A stretch of 6,151 nt of DNA from Chamaesiphon sp. GTDB taxonomy: Bacteria; Cyanobacteriota; Cyanobacteriia; Cyanobacteriales; Chamaesiphonaceae. Shown in pieces: positions 1 through 6,151 of this stretch. The notes beneath the pieces are model-generated. The model did no database searches, was not told where the DNA came from, and saw only the letters and a program-made list of their open reading frames with translations. The stretch is from assembly GCA_020059425.1 (NCBI GenBank), contig JAGVCD010000276.1, forward strand, positions 1 to 6,151, written 5' to 3'. Numbering within the stretch: position 1 is the stretch's first letter; the number at the start of each line of letters is the position of its first letter. The position numbers were made by a program, and so were the translations under genes.

Positions 1-2498
1 AAGGTCAAACCGTAATCACGGTGGTAATTGGCAAAAAACTCCAGCAAAAAAGTCATCAATCTTACCAAATCAATCCGCAACAGCGAGATGACTACCAGCT
101 ACTGATCAAAATGATCTGGGAAACGGGACTGAAGCCTAGCACTATTATGCATTGTTGGAGTTTGACAAAGGATCGATCGAACCAAGATTTAACACTGGAG
201 TTGGCAAAAAAAGAACAGGAATTAGGATTTTATAGTCTTTTGCATCTAGCGCAAGCTCTGGGAGAGCAAGACAATTCGGCAGAGATCGATCTGATCGTGG
301 TTTCTAACCATCTGCAAAATGTGACCGGTGAAGAACGATTGCATCCCGGCAAAGCGCCACTCCTGGGTCCTGTCAAGGTCATTGGCCAGGAATACCATTA
401 CCTCAATTGCCGGAGTGTTGATGTGGTTCTCTCCTCTAGTTGGCAACAGGCTAACCAAACTAATCAAACCATAGTAGCTCAGTTGCTCCGGGAACTACAC
501 CGTCCCTCTACTGATAAACTACTGGCCTATCGTGGTCATCAACGGTGGGTACAAGAGTTAGAAACCATAACCTTAACCGCCAAATCTGCCGCTGTTCCTC
601 CTTTGAAAAAAGGTGGTGTCTACCTGATTACTGGTGGTTTTGGTGGTATCGGTACTACGATCGCTGATCATTTAGCCGTCAGCTTTCAGGCTAAATTGAT
701 CTTAATCGGGCGTTCCAGCTTACCCGATCGAACCCAATGGCCGCAGTGGCTGTTGCAGCATGCCGATCAAGATGAAATCAGCCTTAAGATCAAGCAGGTG
801 CAAGCTTTAGAATCTCAAGGAGCAGAGGTGTTGGTACTGGCGGCTAATGTGACCGATATGCAGCAAATGTCGGCAGTATTGGCCAGCGCCCAGCAGCGTT
901 TTGGCCAAATCAATGGTGTCATTCACGCTGCCGGACTGCCGGGGGGCGGGGTCATCCAATTGAAAACTCAGCCAGCGGCTGCCAGCATTTTAGCCCCTAA
1001 GGTTTTGGGAACTATCGTGCTGCAGCAGATCTTCCAGAATTCCGCGCTAGACTTTATGCTGCTTTGCTCTTCGATAGAATCAATTCTGGGAGAATTTGGC
1101 CAGGTTGATTATGTAGCGGCGAATGCCTTTTTAGATGTCTATGCCCAATCTGCTGTTAACCTGAAGACCAAGGTGATCAGTATTAATTGGGATGCTTGGC
1201 AAAAAGTGGGCATGGCAGTTAAAAGCTTTAGTGGACAGAAGAATAAAGCAGGAATTATTGATCTAGAGACGGCTATTTTGCCCACTGAAGGTATCGAGGT
1301 GTTCGATCGCATTCTGGCTAGTGGATTTGCTCAAGTCGTAGTGTCTACCCGTGATCTGTCCACTAGAATTTCCCAAATTGAAGCTATACCCCTGCAGGAG
1401 CTAAAAGATTTGGGTAACCTCGATCAACCAGAGTTCTTCGCCGCAGATTCTGAAATTACCCAGTTAGAAAAAAATGTGGCTGAGGTCTGGCAGCAGGCAC
1501 TGGGGCTAAAAAGTATTGGGCTAGATGAAAACTTCTTTGAGTTGGGCGGTGATTCATTGGTGGCCGTGCAAATTATTACTAAATTACGAAAAACACTGGA
1601 TGAAAATATCCCCTTGGCTACTTTTCTTCAAGCTCCAACTATTAAGCAATTAGCAGCCTTGCTGGATCGATCAACCGATACGTCCGGAGATCGCCAGGCA
1701 AATTTATTATCTTGGTCTTGTTTGGTGCCGATCCAGCCCCAGGGTCATAAGCCGCCATTATTCTGTGTCCATCCTCTAGGGGGCAATGTTTTAGATTATT
1801 TTATCCTGTCCCAATGTCTGGGTCCAGAGCAGCCCTTCTATGGCTTGCAATCTTTGGGTCTAGATGGCCAGGAAAAACCATTGCGACGGATTGAAGATAT
1901 GGCTGGGCATTATATTCAAGAAATTCGGACAATGCAACCAACTGGACCTTACTTTCTATCGGGCTATTCTTTTGGAGCAATGATTGCCTTTGAAATGGCT
2001 CAACAATTATTGGAGCAAGGTCAATCGATCGGTCTGCTGGCATTTTTGGATGGCAGCTCACCACTTTTGACTAATACTCGCCCTTCATTGCTGAAGACGC
2101 TGGGGATTCATGCCGGAAATCTTTGGCAACTAAGTCCGCCAGAAAAAATAACCTATATTAAACATCGCCTAGAATATCGACAAAACAATGCCAATATGAG
2201 AGACATGCTGATTAGTCAGTGGTCTACACCTGAAGGGTTTAGCCAACATCTGATTGATCTTTTAGATGGTAATTTACAAGCTATGGATGATTATGTGGCG
2301 AAGCCTTATGCCGGGGATGCGGTACTGTTTCGATCGCGCATTCAATCAATGGAAAGTGCCCTCGATCCAGACTTGAGCTGGGCTTCATTAATCACTGGAA
2401 ATTTAGATATCCAAGCAATTCCTGGCGCTCACTTCAGTCTGTTGAAGAAACCCCATGTTCGGGTTTTGTCAGAAAAGTTGAAGTTATACCTATCATGA
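1..2498 (+). CDS. Type I polyketide synthase, C-terminal part: ketoreductase - acyl carrier protein - thioesterase (5' truncated)
   Basis: This is the last module of a modular type I polyketide synthase, or of a PKS/NRPS hybrid. It reduces the beta-keto group of the growing chain, holds the chain on a phosphopantetheine arm, and releases the product. The frame is open to the left edge (codons from base 3), so the GTG at 21 is not a real start. Residue numbers below count from base 21. Residues 1-200 are the structural half of the ketoreductase. The catalytic half has the NADPH motif TGGFGGIG (204-211) and a full tetrad: K327, S351, Y364, N368. The carrier domain lies at about 480-550, with LGGDSL and attachment Ser512. 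The thioesterase covers about 565-825, with GYSFG (nucleophile S650), D677 and H804 as a complete triad. All three domains look active. KS and AT domains must lie upstream. The product cannot be told from this fragment. A terminal TE normally marks the end of an assembly line and releases the chain by hydrolysis or cyclisation. Confidence 0.95.
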   Translation, partial: GQTVITVVIGKKLQQKSHQSYQINPQQRDDYQLLIKMIWETGLKPSTIMHCWSLTKDRSNQDLTLELAKKEQELGFYSLLHLAQALGEQDNSAEIDLIVVSNHLQNVTGEERLHPGKAPLLGPVKVIGQEYHYLNCRSVDVVLSSSWQQANQTNQTIVAQLLRELHRPSTDKLLAYRGHQRWVQELETITLTAKSAAVPPLKKGGVYLITGGFGGIGTTIADHLAVSFQAKLILIGRSSLPDRTQWPQWLLQHADQDEISLKIKQVQALESQGAEVLVLAANVTDMQQMSAVLASAQQRFGQINGVIHAAGLPGGGVIQLKTQPAAASILAPKVLGTIVLQQIFQNSALDFMLLCSSIESILGEFGQVDYVAANAFLDVYAQSAVNLKTKVISINWDAWQKVGMAVKSFSGQKNKAGIIDLETAILPTEGIEVFDRILASGFAQVVVSTRDLSTRISQIEAIPLQELKDLGNLDQPEFFAADSEITQLEKNVAEVWQQALGLKSIGLDENFFELGGDSLVAVQIITKLRKTLDENIPLATFLQAPTIKQLAALLDRSTDTSGDRQANLLSWSCLVPIQPQGHKPPLFCVHPLGGNVLDYFILSQCLGPEQPFYGLQSLGLDGQEKPLRRIEDMAGHYIQEIRTMQPTGPYFLSGYSFGAMIAFEMAQQLLEQGQSIGLLAFLDGSSPLLTNTRPSLLKTLGIHAGNLWQLSPPEKITYIKHRLEYRQNNANMRDMLISQWSTPEGFSQHLIDLLDGNLQAMDDYVAKPYAGDAVLFRSRIQSMESALDPDLSWASLITGNLDIQAIPGAHFSLLKKPHVRVLSEKLKLYLS

Positions 2499-2514
2499 TT
2501 AGTGACCTAATTAT
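2495..2514. terminator. Weak AT-rich hairpin between convergent genes, possible terminator
   Basis: ATGATTAG (2495-2502) pairs with CTAATTAT (2507-2514) around a TGAC loop: eight pairs including one G-T. It overlaps the PKS stop codon and sits in the 45-base gap between the convergent ends of the PKS and photolyase genes, where a bidirectional terminator would be expected. The stem is AT-rich and no clear T-tract follows on either strand, so intrinsic termination is doubtful. Confidence 0.25.
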
Positions 2515-2543
2515 ATAAGCTGACAGCCGCACTACGCCCCTCG

Positions 2544-3971
2544 CTAAGTTTTCAAAAGTTGGTATAAACGCTTAAATTCTCGTTGTTGGATATTGTGATC
2601 GACGATCGGTTCTGGATAACCACTGCTAGCTCGCCACAGCGGTGGAATTTTGCCAATCACCAAATCTTTGGTGTCGATCGATCGCAATTCTGGCACCCAC
2701 TGACGAATATAATTACCCTGGGCATCAAATTTTTGAGCCTGAGTGGAGGGATTAAAAATCCGCAATGGTTTCGGATCCATGCCACTGGAGGAACTCCACT
2801 GCCAGCCACCGTTATTAGCAGCGGGTTCACCATCCACCAGGGTTTGCATAAAATATTGCTCCCCCCACTGCCAGTTAATGATCAAATCTTTGGTTAAAAA
2901 GCTAGCTACAATCATCCGGCAACGATTGTGCATCCAGCCTGTTTGGTTCAGTTGGCGCATGGCGGCATCAATGATCGGATAGCCCGTTTTGCCTTGGCAC
3001 CAAGCCTCAAATCTCTCTTGGTCGTCTGACCACGGGAAATCATTCCACAGCGGACGATAGGGACCAGCTAGCAGCTGGGGGAAATGATAGAGAGCTTGAT
3101 GATAAAATTCGCGCCAAGCGATTTCCTGCTGCCAAGTGATGATACCTTGACGAGCCTCATCACTATCAGCCCGATACATAGCTCTACTCGTTGCTTGCCA
3201 GACTGTCCGCATGCCGATCGTGCCCCAAGCCAGTGCCGGGCTGAGTGTAGAAGTCCCATCAATGGCCGGGAAGTTCCGATCGACATCATAGTTATTAATT
3301 GCTTTGCCGGTAAAAAGTTCTAAGCGTTGCTGGGCAGCAGCTGTGCCAGCTACCAATATTTGGGGCTGCTCCCAACTGAATCCTATTTCGGCCAGAGTCG
3401 GTAGGGGAATAGTAAGTCGATCTATCGCTGCCTGAGTCGTTGCGGATAATTCTGCTACCGGAAATTTTACTATTGCAATCGGTGCTGCCTTCGATCGACC
3501 CTGCCAATTCCGCCAGTAGGGAGTATAGACAGTGTAAGGTTGATTGCTACCGCTATAAACAGTCTCTGGTGCTTGCAAAAGATGATCCCAAAAACGTTTA
3601 AATTCAATCCCTTGTTCCTTGAGCATTACTTCGATCTGTTGATCCAGCTGCCGAAAATAGGGTTCTACAGATTCATTGCAGTATAAAGCAGTAGCTGCTA
3701 GGTCAGTGACCAGGTCCCTAATTCCCGCTACTGTCGGTTGTCGCATGATTAATAATTGACCACCGGCAACCGCATAATCTTGCTGTAGCAGCTGCAAAGA
3801 CTTCAGCACATAATCGACTTGGGCTGGTGCTATATGGGCAGAATCGAAGTAATCAGCGTCTAGACAAAAAACTCCGACTATCATTGCTCCAGTTTGCACA
3901 GCGGCTTCTAAACCGACATTATCGATAATACGTAGGTCGCGCCGATGCCAGAACAGAACGGTATTAGTCAT
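2544..3971 (-). CDS. phrA: Deoxyribodipyrimidine photolyase (class I CPD photolyase, probable 8-HDF antenna type)
   Basis: This flavoenzyme uses blue light to split cyclobutane pyrimidine dimers in DNA. The 475-residue protein has the normal length of the family (E. coli and A. nidulans enzymes are about 470-485). The N-terminal antenna domain begins with the signature FWHRRDLR (7-14) followed by DN. The C-terminal helical FAD domain includes TSTLSPALAWG (240-250), WREFY (286-290), GWMHNR (345-350) and NNGGWQW (386-392). By alignment to E. coli photolyase, the electron-transfer tryptophans are W314, W367 and W390, the FAD-N5 asparagine is N386, and the dimer contacts are E283 and W286. All are present, which supports a true photolyase over a cryptochrome. 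The close resemblance to the A. nidulans enzyme suggests a deazaflavin (8-HDF) antenna, but this is inference. The start is the ATG at 3971, which puts the FWHRRDLR motif at the usual distance from the N-terminus. No Shine-Dalgarno sequence is evident. It is convergent with the PKS and divergent from the DUF218 gene, so it is probably monocistronic. Confidence 0.97.
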   Translation of the reverse strand: MTNTVLFWHRRDLRIIDNVGLEAAVQTGAMIVGVFCLDADYFDSAHIAPAQVDYVLKSLQLLQQDYAVAGGQLLIMRQPTVAGIRDLVTDLAATALYCNESVEPYFRQLDQQIEVMLKEQGIEFKRFWDHLLQAPETVYSGSNQPYTVYTPYWRNWQGRSKAAPIAIVKFPVAELSATTQAAIDRLTIPLPTLAEIGFSWEQPQILVAGTAAAQQRLELFTGKAINNYDVDRNFPAIDGTSTLSPALAWGTIGMRTVWQATSRAMYRADSDEARQGIITWQQEIAWREFYHQALYHFPQLLAGPYRPLWNDFPWSDDQERFEAWCQGKTGYPIIDAAMRQLNQTGWMHNRCRMIVASFLTKDLIINWQWGEQYFMQTLVDGEPAANNGGWQWSSSSGMDPKPLRIFNPSTQAQKFDAQGNYIRQWVPELRSIDTKDLVIGKIPPLWRASSGYPEPIVDHNIQQREFKRLYQLLKT

Positions 3972-4084
3972 ATTAAAGCTTGTGGGGGAAGAATTGCGCC
4001 CTCGTAATGTAGCATTTTTGGCTAGTAGACACCGCCGCTTGTATCAACCCCAGATAAGGTGTTGGAGCCAATACCTCGCCGAAC
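3972..4084. promoter_or_regulatory. Divergent intergenic region between photolyase and DUF218 genes
   Basis: The two flanking genes point away from each other, so both promoters should lie here, or up to 4126 if the DUF218 gene starts at 4127. No convincing sigma-70 pair is visible. On the plus strand a weak candidate is TTGGCT (4018-4023) with TATCAA (4042-4047). On the minus strand TTGATA (complement of 4042-4047) would be a good -35, but it lacks a matching -10 at 17-18 bases, and TACATT (complement of 4006-4011) would be a possible -10 without a good -35. The assignment rests on gene orientation, not on motif strength. Confidence 0.35.
4057..4076. repeat. 20-base near-perfect palindrome upstream of the DUF218 gene
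   Basis: AGGTGTTGGAGCCAATACCT pairs with itself at nine of ten positions on each side of the centre only if the single G-T (4061/4072) is counted as a wobble; the central two bases (AG) do not pair. It ends 8 bases before the ATG at 4085 and 50 bases before the ATG at 4127. As DNA it could be a binding site for a dimeric regulator serving one or both divergent genes. As RNA it would form a GC-containing hairpin in the leader and enclose the only GGAG (4064-4067) nearby. The inverted repeat is seen directly; its role is inferred. Confidence 0.5.
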
Positions 4085-4126
4085 ATGGGAGAATTACCTC
4101 TGACTAAATATCTGGCGATTCAGCTC

Positions 4127-4924
4127 ATGTCCCTATTTCTTTCCAAGCTGCTCCCACTCATTTTTTTGTATCCCCTGGGCATTGCTAGTCTATTGCTTAT
4201 CATTACTCTCATAATGATGTGGCAAAAATCCCGCTGGTCGGCAGTTCCCGTCGCCTTAGCCTTAGCTACCGTCCTGCTTTCTAGTAATGCCTGGACAACC
4301 AATCAGATCATCAAATCTTTGGAATGGCAAAATATTCCTGCTGGCGATTTGCCTACAGCGGAAGCGATCATTCTCCTCGGTGGCGCTACCAGATCGCAAT
4401 CTTATCCTCGTCCAGGGGTAGATCTGAGTGAAAGAGGCGATCGAGTAATTTATGCGGCGCAGCTTTACAAACGAGGTAAAGCGCCGTTTATTATCACCAG
4501 TGGTGGTCGCATTGGCTGGAGAGATGATGGTGCTCCAGAATCCTCGGACATGGCCAAAGTTTTAACTCAGGATTTGGGTGTGCCCATCACTGCCATCATT
4601 GAGGAACCCAATTCATTGAATACTTATGAAAATGCTGTCAATGTCCAAAAAATTATGGTCGATCGGCAGATAAAAAAGGTATTACTAGTCACTTCCGCTT
4701 TTCATATGCCCCGGTCGCTGCGCATTTTTCGCAAATTAAAAATGGATGTAATTCCCGCCCCCAGCGATTACTTGGCTTCTCAATTAGCCTTAGACGAACC
4801 GCACCGCACCTGGGAAGCAGCCACCTTAAGTGCAATTCCTGACTCGGAAAGGCTAGAACATTTCACCACTGCCCTCAAAGAATATATTGGCACTTGGATT
4901 TATACCGTGAAAGGCTGGAGCTAA
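4127..4924 (+). CDS. YdcF/SanA/ElyC-like DUF218 membrane protein
   Basis: This is a DUF218-family protein. Relatives include E. coli YdcF, SanA and ElyC, of which the latter two affect envelope integrity; the biochemical reaction is not settled. With the start at 4127 it has 265 residues. Two hydrophobic segments (about 8-32 and 39-56) form an N-terminal membrane hairpin, followed by one DUF218 domain (about 76-252), probably outside the cytoplasm. Family motifs seen are AIILLGG (80-86), a GDRVIYAAQLY stretch (about 104-114), PFIITSGG (120-127), ESSDMA (138-143), EEPNSLNTYENA (159-170) and VLLVTSAFHMPRS (185-197), with polar candidates for the active pocket at T166, E168, N169 and H193. I chose ATG 4127 because remembered cyanobacterial relatives begin with a similar SLFLSKLLPL stretch. 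ATG 4085 would add 14 residues (279 aa), and neither start has a good Shine-Dalgarno. It is codirectional with ndhA but 127 bases away, with promoter-like signals between, so it is probably a separate unit. A role in peptidoglycan or envelope upkeep is inference. Confidence 0.88.
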   Translation: MSLFLSKLLPLIFLYPLGIASLLLIITLIMMWQKSRWSAVPVALALATVLLSSNAWTTNQIIKSLEWQNIPAGDLPTAEAIILLGGATRSQSYPRPGVDLSERGDRVIYAAQLYKRGKAPFIITSGGRIGWRDDGAPESSDMAKVLTQDLGVPITAIIEEPNSLNTYENAVNVQKIMVDRQIKKVLLVTSAFHMPRSLRIFRKLKMDVIPAPSDYLASQLALDEPHRTWEAATLSAIPDSERLEHFTTALKEYIGTWIYTVKGWS

Positions 4925-4945
4925 CGGAAGATCGAAATCATCGGC

Positions 4946-4966
4946 GAACAGAATGTATTCTGGTTC
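4946..4966. repeat. Inverted repeat in the spacer upstream of ndhA
   Basis: CAGAAT (4949-4954) and ATTCTG (4957-4962) form a perfect 6-base inverted repeat around GT. It is extended outward by GAA (4946-4948) and TTC (4964-4966), with one unpaired G at 4963. It starts 21 bases after the DUF218 stop codon and ends 85 bases before the ndhA start. No T-tract follows, which argues against a standard intrinsic terminator. Its position just upstream of the TATACT box suggests an operator, or an activator site replacing a -35. Function is inferred. Confidence 0.4.
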
Positions 4967-4975
4967 CGAGCAAGA

Positions 4976-4981
4976 TATACT
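4976..4981 (+). promoter_or_regulatory. Candidate -10 box for ndhA
   Basis: TATACT matches the sigma-70 consensus TATAAT at five of six bases and lies 70 bases before the ndhA ATG, leaving room for a leader of about 60 bases. The -35 position at 16-18 bases spacing (4952-4959) has no TTGACA-like match; instead it falls inside the inverted repeat centred on 4955. This would be a promoter needing an activator, or a repressible one. A chance match is possible. Confidence 0.33.
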
Positions 4982-5040
4982 GGGCTACAGGATGGCTCTA
5001 AAATGCCGACAACAATGATGTGTGCCCCTACGGTCAAGAT

Positions 5041-5046
5041 AAGAGG
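5041..5046 (+). promoter_or_regulatory. Ribosome binding site of ndhA
   Basis: AAGAGG lies 5 bases before the ATG at 5052 and matches the Shine-Dalgarno core well. An in-frame TAA at 5040-5042 excludes any longer reading, so this site and the ATG at 5052 fix the start. Confidence 0.65.
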
Positions 5047-5051
5047 TTGGA

Positions 5052-6151
5052 ATGAATTCGGGTATTGACTTACAAGGAACTTTTATCGAATCCCTCGGTG
5101 ACTTGGGCATTACTGCCGACTTAGCCAAAGTCCTGTGGATGCCTTTTCCCATGCTACTGATGCTCATCGGTGCCACCTTGGGAGTGTTCGTAAACGTCTG
5201 GTTAGAGCGGAAGGTATCCGCCGCCGCTCAACAGCGGATTGGACCAGAATATGCTGGCCCCTTGGGAGTACTCCAGCCAGTAGCAGATGGACTAAAACTC
5301 CTCTTCAAAGAAGATATTCTGCCCGCCAAGGCTGATCCTTATCTCTTTACCATGGGACCGATTTTGGTGGTATTGCCAGTTTTCTTATCCTACTTGATCG
5401 TGCCTTTTGGCCAAAACCTAGTGGTCACCAATCTCACCACTGGCGTATTTTTATGGATTGCTCTGTCTAGTATTGCCCCGATCGGACTCCTCATGTCTGG
5501 TTACGCTTCCAACAATAAATATGCGCTATTGGGGGGCTTGAGAGCAGCCGCTCAATCCATTAGCTATGAAATTCCGCTCGCCTTAGCAGTTTTGGCAGTG
5601 GTGATGATGTCCAATAGTTTGAGTACGATCGATATCGTCAATCAACAATCTGGCCTAGGTATTTTATCCTGGAATATTTGGCGGCAGCCCTTTGGCTTCG
5701 TGATTTTTTGGATTGCCGCCCTGGCCGAGTGCGAAAGATTACCCTTTGACTTGCCGGAAGCGGAAGAAGAATTGGTCGCCGGTTACCAGACCGAGTACGC
5801 CGGGATGAAGTTTGCACTGTTTTATATTGCTTCCTACGTTAACTTGGTCTTATCCGCACTATTCGTAGCAATTCTCTATTTGGGTGGCTGGTCTAGCCCC
5901 ATTCCGATCGAACTCATTGGTCACTGGCTGAATGCTAGTCCGGATAGCTCCTGGTTACAGGTCATTGATGCGTCCCTCGGCATCACCATGACCGTTCTGA
6001 AAGCCTATCTGTTGGTCTTTTTAGCAGTTTTAACCCGCTGGACAGTACCCCGAGTACGCATCGATCAACTACTCAATCTGGGTTGGAAGTTTTTGCTACC
6101 GATCGCTCTGGCTAACTTATTACTCACCGCCGCTCTCAAAATCACCTTTCC
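5052..6151 (+). CDS. ndhA: NAD(P)H-quinone oxidoreductase (NDH-1) subunit 1, NdhA (3' truncated)
   Basis: NdhA is the NuoH/ND1 homologue. It is an integral membrane subunit of the thylakoid NDH-1 complex that helps form the plastoquinone chamber and links quinone reduction to proton pumping. In cyanobacteria the complex serves respiration and cyclic electron flow around photosystem I. The frame runs without a stop for 366 codons to the right edge. Cyanobacterial NdhA is about 372 residues, so only around six are missing. Several membrane helices are evident (for example about 31-50, 99-118, 131-150, 174-187, 214-226, 253-278, 315-330, 345-362). Signatures include [20 protein letters not shown] (51-70), [20 protein letters not shown] (161-180) and the highly conserved acidic loop [19 protein letters not shown] (228-246), which lies near the quinone site. 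The ATG at 5052 is preceded by AAGAGG and by an in-frame stop at 5040. In most cyanobacteria ndhI, ndhG and ndhE follow directly; they would lie beyond the right edge. Confidence 0.97.
   Translation, partial: MNSGIDLQGTFIESLGDLGITADLAKVLWMPFPMLLMLIGATLGVFVNVWLERKVSAAAQQRIGPEYAGPLGVLQPVADGLKLLFKEDILPAKADPYLFTMGPILVVLPVFLSYLIVPFGQNLVVTNLTTGVFLWIALSSIAPIGLLMSGYASNNKYALLGGLRAAAQSISYEIPLALAVLAVVMMSNSLSTIDIVNQQSGLGILSWNIWRQPFGFVIFWIAALAECERLPFDLPEAEEELVAGYQTEYAGMKFALFYIASYVNLVLSALFVAILYLGGWSSPIPIELIGHWLNASPDSSWLQVIDASLGITMTVLKAYLLVFLAVLTRWTVPRVRIDQLLNLGWKFLLPIALANLLLTAALKITF

Noticed and set aside
21..23. GTG as a true start of the PKS protein
   Set aside because: The frame is open further upstream to the left edge, and residue 1 would fall inside the structural half of the ketoreductase.
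246..2064. Minus-strand open frames within the PKS (246-467 and 1801-2064)
   Set aside because: They are shadows of the PKS reading frame; the sense strand holds conserved KR and TE motifs across both spans.
2583..3323. Plus-strand open frames (2583-2897, 2743-2982, 3084-3323) opposite the photolyase gene
   Set aside because: They lie antisense within a strongly conserved gene, encode no recognisable motif and are explained by its codon use.
3295..3507. Short minus-strand frame within the photolyase gene
   Set aside because: It overlaps the photolyase coding region in a different phase on the same strand and has no recognisable content.
4946..4966. GAAC ... GTTC half-sites that look like a LexA box
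   Set aside because: The half-sites are 13 bases apart; the Bacillus-type box needs 4 and the cyanobacterial box has a different core, so LexA control is not supported.
4925..5051. A small gene or structured RNA in the spacer before ndhA
   Set aside because: No start codon with an adequate frame and no structure beyond the single inverted repeat; promoter elements explain the spacer better.
5135..5335. Plus-strand open frame in another phase inside ndhA, and a minus-strand one at 4985-5176
   Set aside because: ndhA reads without interruption through both; neither frame shows a family motif.
1..6151. CRISPR arrays, insertion sequences, tRNA or rRNA genes
   Set aside because: No regularly spaced direct repeats, transposase motifs, or cloverleaf or rRNA-like stretches were seen by reading; nearly all of the window is accounted for by four conserved genes.

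Overview
The window reads as ordinary cyanobacterial chromosome with the end of a natural-product gene cluster at its left side. Three things support this. There is an NdhA subunit of the cyanobacterial/plastid type (NDH-1). There is a class I CPD photolyase that resembles the Synechococcus (Anacystis nidulans) enzyme along its length, judged from memory. The hexamer CGATCG is also strongly over-represented, as in many cyanobacteria, although the full HIP1 octamer GCGATCGC does not occur once.

Layout. Bases 1-2498 (+) are the 3' part of a modular type I polyketide synthase: ketoreductase, acyl carrier protein, then a terminal thioesterase. Its 5' part lies outside the window. A 45-base gap holding a small AT-rich hairpin separates it from a convergent photolyase gene (2544-3971, -). 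A divergent intergenic region follows. It carries a near-perfect 20-base palindrome (4057-4076) and leads into a membrane-anchored YdcF/SanA/ElyC-type (DUF218) protein gene (4127-4924, +). A 127-base spacer follows, with an inverted repeat (4946-4966), a TATACT box (4976-4981) and a ribosome binding site. ndhA then starts at 5052 (+) and is cut by the right edge about six codons before its usual end.

How the genes relate. The PKS fragment is the last elongation step and product-release module of an assembly line. The thioesterase and the convergent housekeeping gene make about 2500 the likely right boundary of that cluster, at least on this strand. Photolyase (light-driven repair of UV damage), the DUF218 protein (probably envelope-related) and ndhA (cyclic electron flow and respiration) show no shared pathway and appear to be separate transcription units.

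I did not find a new defence, mobile or RNA-based system here. The best leads are the unseen upstream PKS, the two palindromes in front of the DUF218 gene and ndhA, and the HIP1-core bias without HIP1.
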